From: Triglochin maritima
Taxonomy: Eukaryota; Streptophyta; Magnoliopsida; Alismatales; Juncaginaceae
Reading direction: 5' to 3'
DNA length: 64,000 nt
Assembly (NCBI GenBank): GCA_963682175.1
Contig: OY821775.1
Span: forward strand, 14,728,501 to 14,792,500
The notes under the pieces are model-generated. The model saw only the letters and a program-made list of their open reading frames with translations, ran no database searches and was not told the DNA's origin. This document shows, one piece after another, positions 23,134 to 34,214 of this stretch. The translations under genes and the position numbers were made by a program. Every line of letters starts with the position of its first letter. Within the stretch, counting starts at the first letter, position 1.

Positions 23134-23144
23134 TGGTATCAGAG
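23134..23144 (+). other. Primer-binding site (initiator tRNA-Met type)
   Basis: TGGTATCAGAG, two bases after the 5' LTR end. Confidence 0.88.
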
Positions 23145-23153
23145 ACTCGTCCG

Positions 23154-25490
23154 ATGGGAAGCTCGGGAATGACCTCGTTTGGTCATGCGTTGTTGCCTCG
23201 ATTGTCGAAAGGCAACTACGACAATTGGAGTATCCAAATGCGTGCGCTGCTGGGTGCACATGATGTTTGGGATCTTGTGGAGAGCGGCTTCGAGGAGGAG
23301 GCCGAGACGGGAGAAGAAACCGTCGCACAAATCAAAGCACAAAAGGAGAGAAGAGTCAAAGATAAGAGTGCTCTCTTCCTTCTCTTCCAAGCGGTGGATG
23401 AGAGTGGCTTTGAAAAGATCGCTGAAGCAAAGACGTCGAAGGAGGCGTGAGACACCCTTGAGAGGAGCTACAAGGGTGCTGATCGAGTGAGGCAAGTGCG
23501 CCTCCAAATGCTTCGAGGCGAGTTTGAGGCATTAAAGATGAAAGAATCGGAAGGAGTTGCCGATTTCGTGACGAGAGTTCGCATGGTGGCGAACAAGTTA
23601 AAAAGAAATGGGGAGGCGCTGACCGAAGGAAGAGTGGTGGAGAAGGTGTTGCGTTCTCTCACCGAGGTCTTCGAGAATGTGGTGTGCGCAATCGAGGAAT
23701 CAAAGGACCTCGAGAAGATGACTATTGATGATCTAGCTAGCTCGTTGGAGGCACACGAGCAAAGAAAGAAGAAGAAAAGACAAGATGTCTTGGAGGAGGT
23801 GTTGCAAGCGAAGATGTCGCTTACGGAGGAGAAACCTCGCAACGTAGATCGTGGAAGCGGTCGTGATTATGGAGGTCATCCAAGAAAGAAGGAGGTTGAA
23901 TGCTTCAAGTGTGGGAAGCGTGGTCATTTTGCGAAAGAATGTTGGTCGCAAAAGAAGGTGGAGGAGAGCTCCAGCCGTGTCTGTGGTGATCGCGGATCGA
24001 AGAAGGTGATTAAGTGCTTCAATTGTGGGAAGCATGGACACCATGCAAGCGAGTGTTGGTCGAAGAAAATGGTGGAAGAAAACTCCAACCTTGTGGCCGT
24101 GGAGGAGAATGCTTGTGATGAGGATGTAGTCTTGCTTGCCGACAAAGGAGTGGAAGCCGAACAAGAAGGAGTTCGGTATCTCGATACGGGAGCAAGAAAC
24201 CACATGTGTGGAAATAGACACATGTTCGCACATTTGGAGGAAGGAGTACATGGGCACGTTTCGTTTGGAGATGCATCAAAGGTGCACGTGGAAGGGAAAG
24301 GCCACATCATGATCCAAGTAAAGGATGGATCTCAAAAGCTTATCTCCAATGTGTTCTTTGTGCCCGATATGAAGACGAACATATTAAGCATGAGATAACT
24401 CCTGGAGAAAGGGTTCACGATCTTGATGAAGGGTCGACACATGACAGTGCGAGGACAAGATGGACATCTGATTGCAAAGGTAGAAATGTCCAAAAACCGA
24501 ATGTTTAAATTGAATCTAACCTGTGCTCGTGCTAGATGCTTGAATGCATGCATTGAGGGAGATTGGTTATGGCATATGCGACTTGGACACTTGAATTTCG
24601 TCGGGATCCAAGAAATGGCGCAAAAGGGAATGGTGCATGGTATGCCGTTGACCGAATCCAAAGACGGATTTTGTGAAGGTTGCATGGCTGGAAAATTACC
24701 AAGGAAGAGTTTTCCAAAGCAAGCTAAACATAGAGCAAAGAAGGTGCTAGAGTTGGTGCATACCGACATATGTGGACCGATCACTCCACACTCGATTAGT
24801 AAGAATCGTTATTTCTTAACGTTTATTGATGACTTTTCACGGAAAACGTGGGTGTACTTCTTGAAGGAGAAATCTGAGGCATTTCGCATGGTCAAGAAGT
24901 TCAAGGCATACGTGGAGAAACAAAGTGGCAACAACATCAAGACATTAAGGTCTGATCGAGGATGCGAGTTCACATCAACCGAGTTCAACAACTTTTGTGA
25001 GGAGAATGGCATAAAACACCATTTGACGGCTCCATACTCACCACAACAAAATGGTGTAGATGAAAGGAAGAATAGAACCATCATAGACATGGTTCGAAGT
25101 ATGTTGAAAAGCAAGAACGTGTCAAAAGAGCTATGGGCCGAAGCAGTGGCATGTGCAGTGTACACGTTGAATCGTTGCAAAACTGCAAGCTTGGAGGGAG
25201 TAACTCCACAAGAAGCGTGGAGTGGCTACAAGCCAACCGTAGCACATATGAAGGTGTTTGGAAGCACAACATATGCACATGTACCAAAAGAAAGAAGGAT
25301 AAAACTTGATGATAGGAGCATCAAGCTTGTATTTGTTGGCTATGATGAACGATCGAAAGCTTATAGGCTTCTCGATCCGACTAACAACAAAATTGTCATT
25401 AGTCGTGATGTACAGGTTAACGAGGAGGTAACATGGGAGTCCAAAGAGGAGATTCCACAAGTGCCAAATGAAAACAAGAAGAGGAGATAG
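23154..25490 (+). pseudogene. Copia Gag-protease-integrase with two stops
   Basis: One frame of 779 codons from ATG 23154, broken by TGA at 23448-23450 (KEA-stop-DTLERSYKG, where the family usually has Trp) and TAA at 24396-24398 (NILSMR-stop-LLEKGF). Gag starts SKGNYDNWSIQMRALLG, a UBN2-type capsid. Two zinc knuckles follow: CFKCGKRGHFAKEC at 23901 and CFNCGKHGHHASEC at 24015. The protease motif is YLDTGARNHMCGN. Integrase has HTDICG (Asp at 24765), LRSDRG (Asp at 24954) and NGVDERKN (Glu at 25062). The last two acidic residues have 35 residues between them, as in DD35E. The frame ends at TAG 25490, just where the linker to reverse transcriptase should begin. Confidence 0.9.
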
Positions 25491-25696
25491 TCAACCCCAC
25501 TGATCATGAAATGGTTCCATCTGACAAACATGACAAGATGAGACCAATGAAGTTCAAGACACTTCGTGAAATCTACAATACGACGAGTGAGTTGCACATG
25601 GTGTGTCTTCTCACACAAAACAAAAGCATTGGCAATCCGCTTGTATGTGAAGTTGAGAAATCAACTTGGGATGGAGGATGGAAGATGATTAAGTTC
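25491..25696 (+). pseudogene. Residual linker after integrase; RT and RNase H absent
   Basis: A short frame (25511-25711) reads RPMKFKTLREIYNTTSELHM, which resembles the linker that precedes copia reverse transcriptase. It is followed by sequence I do not recognise, ending KMIKFKEEY in the polypurine tract. No FVDD/YVDD or RNase H motif exists between here and the LTR. A large deletion is the simplest reading. Confidence 0.6.
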
Positions 25697-25708
25697 AAGG
25701 AGGAGTAT
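25697..25708 (+). other. Polypurine tract, RT-less copia
   Basis: CAAGGAGGAGTAT-type purine run directly before the right LTR start TGAGAATTG. Confidence 0.75.
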
Positions 25709-26388
25709 TGAGAATTGAACTTAATCCTAGGTGGCGACTTAACCCTATGTGGCGTCCTAGTCACCCGCCACATCATCATTGCTTGATGACTCATCAAAGG
25801 GGTGAAGAGTCAACACATGAGAAGACAAAAGGTTGAGGGGGTGGAAGAGACAAGAGTCTTTTCATTTTTTGTGTAATTTTCGTCCTAATTATGTATGCAA
25901 TTTAAGTAGAGGATGTAATGATCTTGAATGATCATGTTTATGTAGTTTTTATATTTAGAAGTTGTAGGGTCATGTAAGTGCCTATATAAAGCACTAGAAT
26001 TCACTATTTGTAATAGAACAACAATATATATCAAGCATTAGAAGTTGAGCCACGAAATTGTGTGAGAAAAGAGTGAGTATGTGAGTAGAAAAAAGAAGAA
26101 GAGTGTGCATTGCAAAATCGTTTTTTTGCTTTGTGAGTGTGAAGGAGAGATCCACCTTCTTTCCTTCGTGCTCCCCAGTAGAATAGATCAAGAATGTATC
26201 TAGTGGTGTCAAAAGAAGGCAAAAGGAATGGTGATCAGGGCGGTCTAAGGCAGCGCACGAGGTGCGCCTTTTAGACCGCCAATCGGTGGTTGGGGACCGC
26301 CAATCAGCGGTCCCTGTAGCCCAGGAGACGGGCATTCTCCTGTGGTGGGTTGATCAGTAGCTTCCCGTCCTCCTCCCGTCTTCCAACA
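25709..26388 (+). repeat. 3' LTR of RT-less copia element
   Basis: 680 bp. It matches the left LTR apart from about a dozen substitutions and an 11-bp insertion (near 26371-26381). The TATA box is at 25983-25991 and the hairpin at 26240-26279. It ends CTTCCAACA. Confidence 0.9.
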
Positions 26389-26578
26389 TAAATGATGCCA
26401 AAGTTCTCATGCATGCGGTGGGAAGACTTGACATAATGACATGTAATATTGTAACATATATAGTTCCTTTCATGCAGTGGTAGTTTCAAATTATGTTTGG
26501 TTTGTTCTATTTATATTATTCTTTTTCCATTCATCAATCTTGTAAGAATAACTACTCGTTAGAGAGTTAACCGAATAT
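26389..26578. repeat. Right copy of 190-192 bp flanking duplication
   Basis: TAAATGATGCC to CCGAATAT, starting on the base after the right LTR and continuing into unique sequence (GATTTAAAGCG). It is the partner of 22271-22462. Confidence 0.9.
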
Positions 26579-28100
26579 GATTTAAAGCGTAATATTAGTA
26601 AATCAAGCAACAACAGACACTGCTACGTACCAACCTGTATATATACCTATCAAATATGTTCTTCTAGAAAAGCATACGTGCTCAATAAAATATATGTGAA
26701 TTATATAACACTAGTGTGTTTAGTAGGTTAATAGACCAAAGAGGTTGCTTCAAGAAGTTTGAACTCTAGTTTGATGGCACTTTGGGACATCAAAATATTC
26801 CAGTTTTATGAGAGAGCTAGCACAGTTTGCAGATGTTCAAGTGAGAGTGGGAAAGTAGCAGAGTTAAAGTGGAGGAAGGTGGGTCATGCAGCAAGACAGC
26901 ACTGCATCAGACCCAACCCACTTGGGAGACAGAGGATCTGTTCCATTTGTCCAAGTGCCACTGCCCATCACAGTAATCTTCTATTCTTATGACATAAATC
27001 TTAAAAGAGAAGGGATCCACTTCCCTTGCAATTTGGTAACATCAATTTTGGTGTGTAAAGGTAGTGGATCCCTTAACGTATGTGGTTCGTAATATTAAAA
27101 TACTACAGTACATCCAAATAGGATGAATTGCAACTTTGACATCAAGAAACAACGAAATTAGATTTATATCATCTAAAAGTAACTATTTCCACTAATACCA
27201 CAGAAAACCCAAAAACTTATTCTAATGTCATTTATTATTTTGGAATGTCATTTCTTTAGCCATATTTAACAAAATAACCAAAATTTCACATATTTAAATT
27301 TGGTTGTCTTACTGGACAAGACGAATTCAAGTCAAAGTCGAATAAGCTCACGAATTTGAGTTAAATTTGATAGTCATTTTGATGAGGTATGTAGGTTTCC
27401 AAAGGCAAGTCCAACCACAGCCAAACCAAATTAAATTCTTGCAAAATAGGATAGGGATACATCGGGTTCAAAATTGAGTCCAACTTAGGTTTATTAATTT
27501 CAAATAATTAGAGTCTTGATCTTACCATAACTATACCCATCCCGTGCAATGTCCACCTTTAAGTATGTAAACATGTGATTAGGCATGTGGGATGTGTCTG
27601 GACATTAGATATTTTCTACCTTGAAACTTCAACATCAACCTTTACATGCAGATAAATGTGTTCCATAATGCACACTTTTTACAAATTGGACCTGCAAAGC
27701 ATTTGTGATTTATAAATACCATTTCAACATTATGCCAACTTTAAGTCTACACTTCTTTGATTTTTCTTTGTTTTCTTCTCAAAACCCCTTGACTGTGGTC
27801 ATTGAACCGGACACAATGATTGAAGAACTTCAATGGTGGTTGAGGAAAGAAAGTCCCCTTCTTCAGCGAGTCTGAAAAGCTTCGGAACATTGCTGAAAAG
27901 TGAAAAGCAATTTTTAGTAGTCTTATCAGTTTAGGTCTCGTAGGGTTAAATTTTGAGTACGCATTTTTTTTTTCGAAAGCAATTTTGAGTTGGCATGTTG
28001 GAGGTCATGAACATGTCAAAGTAAAGACAAGTTCGTTAGAAGAATTTGATCAATATAGTTATATATATAGGTAATAGAAATAAAATAAGGGATTCTATCG
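26579..28100. other. AT-rich spacer with one partial MITE copy
   Basis: About 27120-27290 repeats the left arm of the MITE at 28110-28970: GGATGAATTGCAAC, then AAGAAACAACGAAATT, CCACTAATACCACAGAAAA and TCTAATGTCATT. No right arm follows, so it is a truncated copy. The rest shows no gene or repeat I recognise. Confidence 0.55.
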
Positions 28101-28109
28101 TAAATTTTA

Positions 28110-28970
28110 GGGTGAATCGCAGTACCATTAAGAAACAACGAAATTGAATTTATATTATCTGAAAACAACTATTTGCACAAATACCACAGAAAAACTCAAA
28201 AACTTGCTCTAATGTCATTAACTATTTCTTAATGTCATTGTGTTAGTCATATGTTAAAGTATCGGCATTAGTTTTATTAATATTTAATTAAAAATTTGCA
28301 GAATCACCCTGAATAAACTCAGAATTCATAAGTTTCATAATATATGTTGTAAAAAGTACAAACAAATACTCAAATAATTTATCAATCATCAGATTCATTT
28401 TTCAAATAAATATTTTTTAGAAAAATATTTTAAAAAATGAATCTTATAATTGATTAAAGAATTTTTTATACAAAAAAATAAATATTGTTTGGAAAAAAAT
28501 ATTTATAAAAAACTACATTTGCTAGAAAATGTATCTTTTATAAAAAATAATTAAATATTTTGTAATTTTAAAATATAAAATTATCGGATTTTATTAGTTT
28601 AGTAATGGAGTCATTAAGTTTAGTGAAAGAAAAAAAAAGATGATAAAGGAAAGATAAAGGCGAGAGAGAGTATTGATAAATTATTTGAGTATTTTTTTGT
28701 AATTTTTACAACACATATAATGAATTTTATTTATTCTGGGTTTACTCATGTTGATTCTGCAAATTTTCTATTAAATATTAATAAAACTAACGGACGCTAA
28801 CGACCGTTAACGAAGACTTTAATGGATGGCTAACGGAATGATATTTCAAAATAGTTAATGACATTAGAGCAAGTTTTTTTTATTTTTCTGTGACATTAGT
28901 GGAAATAAATGTTTTTAGATGGCATAAATCCAAATTTGTTGTTTCTTGATTGCATTGTTGCAATTTACTC
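28110..28970. mobile_element. Long-TIR MITE (MULE-like), near-perfect 9-bp TSD
   Basis: The left arm (28110 to about 28390) and right arm (about 28670 to 28970) are inverted copies. AAGAAACAACGAAATT, CTTGCTCTAATGTCATTAAC, TTTGCAGAATCA and AAATTATTTGAGTA appear in reverse complement (some with small differences) on the right. TAAATTTTA (28101-28109) and AAAATTTTA (28971-28979) flank it, 8 of 9 bases matching. Terminal repeats of hundreds of bases with a 9-bp duplication are typical of non-autonomous Mutator-like elements. It has no coding capacity. Confidence 0.65.
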
Positions 28971-29164
28971 AAAATTTTAATGCTCTTTATGTTTAGTAAT
29001 TATTTGGATGATGAATTGATTGAAATTCAAATAAAATGATTATTGCAGATTCTTGTGATAAATAAATGATGATATGGGACTAAACCACCCGTAGCCATGG
29101 AACTAAACATATATTGCTATTTAATCTACTGCCTATTTCAGGGCACCATTAACGGGTGATCTTC

Positions 29165-29193
29165 ACTCGGGCGCCCGGGAAGGGCGCCCGAGT
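29165..29193. repeat. GC-rich subterminal hairpin
   Basis: ACTCGGGCGCCC (29165-29176) and GGGCGCCCGAGT (29182-29193) form a perfect 12-bp inverted repeat with a 5-base loop, 24 bp inside the left end. A run of 14 C follows near 29239. Confidence 0.8.
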
Positions 29194-29629
29194 TGCCCTC
29201 CCTTAACGGGGGGGCGCGCCCGGGCAGGGGGCCACGTGCCCCCCCCCCCCCAATTGGTCCCCAAATTTTTTTGTTTTTGTCTTAAAGAAAAAAGATTATT
29301 TATATATAATTAGGATAATGTATTAATTAGGTAAATTGAATTAAATTAATTAGGTATTGAAAATTAATTGAAAAAAATATTTTATGATTAATTATTATTT
29401 TATGATTTATTAAGATAAAAGTAATATTAAAAAAATCATAAACAAAATAAGAAATAGTAGTACAATACTCATACACTTGGGAAACAAAATACAATACAAA
29501 TACAGAATACGAAATACAACAGAAATAAGAAAAGAAAAAACAATCCTCCTACAGATACGAAATTTAAACTACCACAATACTGATAAACTACAACACACAT
29601 ATTGATATTACAAATGAAAACATGAGCAG

Positions 29630-30845
29630 CTACAGATATCATTGTGATTTAGCTCACTCCTTGAGTTCAGCAAGTGTTTTTTATCGATTTCGTCCTTGTT
29701 TTTCTTCTTCATCAGAGCAAATAGAACATCAAGTTTCTTGCTGTTGAGTTCCCTTTGGAAATTTGCCTCAGCTTCGATGCGTTTCCTCTCCACCCGTTCT
29801 TCGTAACGCAAGTATTTTTCCTCTTTCACTTTTGCGCTATATTCAATTTGTTTCCCCAATTCTAACATATCAGGATCAAGTTGTGCCTGAAATGGTTGTT
29901 TCCCCTTCTTTTTTTTATCTTTTTTAACACCTTCGGGACGAGGACATATTTCGAACACCATTTCATCTATTGATAGTGTTGCGTGACTCCCATCGTCGTC
30001 GGTGCTTTTTCTTTTCGCGCTGCTAAAACTCTCCGGACTTTCTACAGCGACGTTTCCGGTGGGAAGTCCAAGCGCAACAGACTCCCATTTAGGGTACCTG
30101 CGTAACATAAGCCACACATGCATGTACTAAAATTTGGCTTTGTGTGTTCGTTCGTAGATGATGTGAGCATCATGGATGACATCGTCCTCGTTGTAACCAC
30201 TTCTCTTCCTCCGCACCACCTGGTCGAAGCAACTGACCCATTGGTTCACAGACGGCGATGTACACCACCATCGTCCCTTCAATGACTCATCGTTACGCTC
30301 TACTGCACCTGGCTCGCCTGATTCATTGAAGAGGCGCTCCACACGTCTCCAGAATGATCTCATTTTTTGGTTTGTCCCAACCACAACATCGCCACTTATA
30401 ATCATGTAAGCCGAGACTAGTCGCTGATCCTCTTGTGCGGACCACGATTTTTGCGACCTTATCGTCGCGGTTTTGCGTGTTCCCTCACGACTTGTAGGTT
30501 GAACGACATTTTCATCATTCACATCAGGTGTAATGCAGCTTGCATTTCCACTACTTTCGCCCCTTAGGAGGTGAGTATACATACCCATTGGGAATTGGAT
30601 TTGCCCTTCTTCCTGAGTTGGCGGTTGGTATTGATTGTGCGGGTAGAACCCTGGGTGTGGGAAAAATTAGTTTTGGTGGGACGGGTGGAATCCTGGTTGT
30701 GGGGTAAATTGGCTTTGGTATAACGGGTGGAATCCTGGTTGTGGAACATTTTGGCAGGGGAAAAAGTGTTGGGTTGGGGTGGACGACGTGGAGATCGTCG
30801 GTACTCTGGTGAACCATTGTCTTCTGAAGAGGACAATGTGAGATT
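29630..30845 (-). pseudogene. Harbinger Myb/SANT-like second protein, disrupted
   Basis: Reading begins near 30843 with SSSEDNGSPEYRRSP. The likely start codon is now TTG; the copy in element 2 reads MSSSDHNCESRRPP. A proline-rich segment with repeated PGFHP-type units follows but shifts frame. From about 30660 the frame reads QIQFPMGMYTHLLRGESSG, then the Myb/SANT-like core SWSAQEDQRLVSAYM, FWRRVERLFNESG, LKGRWWCTSPSVNQWVSCFD and SGYNEDDVIHDAHIIYE. A TAG at 30124-30126 interrupts KAKF-stop-YMHVWLMLRRYPKW. The C-terminal part is lysine- and glutamate-rich. In this family the protein partners the transposase in DNA binding and nuclear import. Confidence 0.82.
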
Positions 30846-30919
30846 ATGGTGGAAGAAGTAAGATCGGAATAGAGGTGAGTAGAGAATTAAGGTGGTTGAG
30901 GTATATATATTCAAGTAGT

Positions 30920-31345
30920 CACGCGCATACTGTAAGTCCTCGATCCAATCGTCTCGTCTTTTGTGAGTCACGCGCATACTGTAGATCCTCGATGCTTGAG
31001 AAGTCCAAGCCTAGATCCAATCGTCTCGTCTTTTGTGAGTCGTGTGCATACTGTAGGTCCTCAATGTTTGAGAAGTCCAAGCCTCGATCCAATCGTCTCG
31101 TCTTTTGTGAGTCACGCGCATACTGTAAGTCCTTGATGCCTGAGAAGTCCAAACCTCGATGCAATCGTCTTGTCTTTTGTGTAGTCACGCACATACTATA
31201 GGTCCTCGATGCCTGCGAAGTCCAAGCCTCGATGCAATCATCTTGTCTTTTGTGTAGTCACGCGTTGTAGGTCCTCGATGCTTGAGAAGTTCAAGCCTCG
31301 ATGCAATCGTCTTGTGTTTTGCCTAGTCACGCGCATACTCTAGGT
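30920..31345. repeat. 72-73 bp minisatellite between the divergent Harbinger genes
   Basis: Units starting CACGCGCATACTGTAGGTC begin at 30920 (short, 49 bp), 30969, 31041, 31113, 31186, 31259 (69 bp) and 31328 (partial). Each ends TCTCGTCTTTTGTGAGT or a close form. The array fills the intergenic space and ends about 60 bp before the transposase start. Open frames across it are by-products of the period. Confidence 0.93.
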
Positions 31346-31406
31346 TACTTCTCACAACTATAAATGTACTCCTCCTGGTTGGTTCTCTCTCATTCATCTA
31401 CGAACA

Positions 31407-32720
31407 ATGTCTTCACCTGATAAGTCTTCCAGTTCGAAGTCTTCATCATCTTCAACATCCAATGACAAAGTTTACGACCAAGTGTTGAACTGCTTAACGG
31501 AGTATGTATCCCAAGTTGTGGATCAACGTCCTAAGAGGCGCAGAAGGCGAACTTCGAACCCAGATAGAGATATGGAGCTTGTTTACAACCGTTTGATTGC
31601 CGATTATTTTTCTAACGACCCTGTTTATCCTGACAACATTTTCAGGAGAAGATTTAGGATGTGAAAGCAAGTCTTTCTTCGCATTGTGAGTGCAATTGAG
31701 GCATCTGATGCCTTCTTCCAACGTAATCCAGACGCCACCGGTAGGATGAGCATCTCTGGCCTGCAGAAATGTACCGCGGTGATTCGTATGCTAGCGTACG
31801 GTGTTGCGGATGATGAGGTGGACGAATACTTGAGGTTAAGCGAATTCACGACAAGAAACACACTTGAAAAATTCTGCGATGGTGTAATTAACAACTTCGG
31901 CGGTGAGTACCTCCGAAGACCTAATGCAAATGACCTAACACGACTACTTCACGTTGGTGAGCAGCGTGAGTTCCCAGGCATGATGGGAAGTATCGATTGC
32001 ATGCACTGGGTGTGGAAAAATTGTCTGGTTGCTTGGAGGGGCCAATATCAAGGGCGTATTGGTAATGCCACTCTTGTCCTCGAGGCAGTGGCGTCGACTG
32101 ACTTGTGGATATGACACTCGTTTTTTGGCACACCAGGTTCATGCAATGACTTAAATGTCCTGCAACGATCTCCGGTTTTTGACGACGTAATGGAAGGACG
32201 AGCTCCACCTGTGAATTTTGAGGTAAACGGTTCTCGATATAATATGGGATATTATCTTACTGACGGTATTTAACCAAAATGGGCACCATTCATTCCGTCT
32301 ATCGTTCATCCACAAACACCGAAGGATAGGTTATTTGCTGAACGACAAGAAGCAGTGCGCAAAGATGTAGAACGTGCATTTGGAGTCTTGCAAGCGCGGT
32401 TCGCGATAGTGAATAAGTCATCTCTTGCATGGAGTAAGGTTGTACTTAACAAAATAATGACCACTTGCATTGTAATGCATAATATGATAGTGGAGGATGA
32501 ACGTGATTCCTTCGGTAATTTTGGAGATTGGAACGAATTTGTTGAGGATCACCTTGGAAATTCCGTGAACGACGCGGTTCGGTATTCCACTTACCGTGTA
32601 GTGGATATTACCAGATACTTGAAAAGGAGAGATCAATTGCGTGATCGCACCACACATTTGAACCTTCAAGCTGATTTGATCGACAATATATGGCAACGCT
32701 TTGGAGGAAATACGTTTTGA
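31407..32720 (+). pseudogene. PIF/Harbinger transposase with three in-frame stops
   Basis: 438 codons in one frame from ATG 31407. A Ser-rich, then basic start (PKRRRRRTSN) precedes the body: RRRFRM, then stop TGA 31662-31664, then KQVFLRIVSAIEASDAFFQRN. The DDE_Tnp_4/HARBI1-type region has MMGSIDCMHWVWKNC, GQYQGRIGNATLVLEAVAS, and GSCNDLNVLQRSPVF after stop TGA 32112-32114. GSRYNMGYYLTDGI is then followed by stop TAA 32271-32273. The C-terminal VERAFGVLQARFAIV and MHNMIVEDERD blocks are intact. Both TGA stops probably replace Trp. There is no frameshift, so inactivation is mild. It is homologous to the remnant at 55682-57030. Confidence 0.9.
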
Positions 32721-33131
32721 TGTATTTTAAGTTTAGTATTTAATGATGTATTTTTAGTTTTAGTTTTTAAATTTCCAGTTAATGTACTATGTAATGTGGT
32801 TTCCTAAATTTTAATAATATTTTCGTATTTATTAATTAAATGTTAATTAAAAATGAATGAATTGTTGATATTAAATAATTACGATAATGATTATTAATAT
32901 ATTTTGTTGATTGTTGAAAGAGTTTTAGTGAGAAGAATAAAAATAATGACGTGACAACAAATATTGTAGCGTGACTGAGTGGATTGGGTAATGGTTAAGG
33001 ATTTTGTAGGGGTGTTGGTTTGTACTGACGTAACGGAGAGAGAAGCTGACGTGGCTAAGAGAAAAACTAGGGTGCTCGAAAACTATCCGGACGTTGTTAA
33101 CGATGCTCTTAGTCTTTCTGCCTATTTCAAT

Positions 33132-33716
33132 TAGTAATATCAACACGAACCACAAGTTATTCGTATGGACCCAAAGTCCCGACCTTTGAAGCTCAAAATT
33201 AGAAGAGTAAATTAAAAAAATTAAGGGCTCAATTCACTTAATTAGCATGCAATTTAAAACGTGACAATCTCTTCCTCCAAACTTTTACTTTTTGTAATGC
33301 TTTTCGGTCTTCAAATTAATAGTGTATATTGTTTTTTCAACAATTTCGGTCTTCGCTATTTTTTTTTTATTTTGTTGTATTGAACAAAAATTTAATATAA
33401 TACAAATGTAAAGTTCCGAACCCAAGAGTTACGTACCGGTCCAAATCTATAATGCAATATATATACAACCAAAAATTGTACAAGCAAAATGAGTTTTACA
33501 AATTTAGTAGCTTAAGTTTAAGTGCAACATGTTCGATATCTACAAGCCAAAGCCGATTGGTACTTTCAGTTTCAAAACCCTCTACACAAAAAACCCACAG
33601 GAAACACCAAATTTTAGAACACAACTTACTAGAAACGTTGTGAGAGTTGTGCGACCCCCTGAATTTCAGAATTCAATTTAATTTATACTTACAAGTTTGT
33701 CACTTTTCACTGTTAC
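33132..33716. other. No recognised feature
   Basis: AT-rich spacer between Harbinger element 1 and the second Tekay element. No gene or repeat was recognised. Confidence 0.4.
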
Positions 33717-33878
33717 TGTAAGAACCCAAACCTAGGTTAGAGGGGCTAATGGAGATTAGAGGAGGATTAAGGCTTGCTTTGCATGGGAAGTTGGGTTTGC
33801 ATGGGGAAGAGGCGGGCTACAGTGGCCTGAGGTGAGTAGGGTGATGGTGAGGTTGGCGGGCACTGTAGCAGACGGGGT

Positions 33879-33886
33879 TATAAAAC
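33879..33886 (+). promoter_or_regulatory. TATA-like box, Tekay copy 2 LTR
   Basis: TATAAAAC in GGGTTATAAAACATAG. The same box in the right LTR is at 40656-40663. Confidence 0.5.
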
Positions 33887-34214
33887 ATAGTTTCTTCTTC
33901 TTCTTTTCTTCTCCATTCCCTCATTTCTTCCTTCCTTTCCTTGCTGGTGCGCGTGTTGGTGGAGCAGCTGCGGAGGCGTCGAGAGAGGAAGGTGCTCGTG
34001 CGGGAGAGGCGCGGCGCGTGATCGAGGACGCGGAGGCGTGAGCGTTGCTCCGGCGTTTCTCCGGCTTCTTGAGAGGTATGTCAACTTGATAGTGTGATTT
34101 GTTGTGTTGTTAACCCTTGTGAAGGGTGGTGTTGGTCGGACGGGGAGGTCGGAGGCCTCCTCGGTGATGTTTTCCGTGGAAAACCTCGGCTGGCGCGAGG
34201 TTGAAGACGACCAA

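Larger units (their letters stand above)
22463..26388 (+). mobile_element. Ty1/copia element lacking RT and RNase H
   Basis: LTRs lie at 22463-23131 (669 bp) and 25709-26388 (680 bp). The 11-bp length difference is a small insertion near the right end, and by eye there are about a dozen substitutions. A primer-binding site is at 23134-23144 and a polypurine tract at 25697-25708. The internal region encodes gag, protease and integrase in one frame with two stops. It then passes within about 220 bp to the polypurine tract, so reverse transcriptase and RNase H are missing. Instead of a 5-bp duplication the element is flanked by 192/190 bp direct copies. Confidence 0.9.
29141..33110. mobile_element. 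PIF/Harbinger element 1
   Basis: Two divergent genes typical of PIF/Harbinger: a minus-strand Myb/SANT-like gene (29630-30845) and a plus-strand DDE transposase (31407-32720). The left end reads GGGCACCATTAAC. The right end in reverse complement reads GAGCATCGTTAAC, matching at 10 of 13 positions. The right end is followed by TTA, the usual Harbinger target; the left is preceded by TCA. In addition about 20 bp are duplicated flush at both ends (29121-29140 and 33111-33131). Both genes carry stops or frameshifts, so the element is non-autonomous now. Confidence 0.8.

Noticed and set aside
30875..31201. 108-aa and 91-aa repetitive proteins at 30875-31201 and 30919-31194
   Set aside because: Translations of the 72-bp minisatellite; the periodicity keeps the frame open on both strands.
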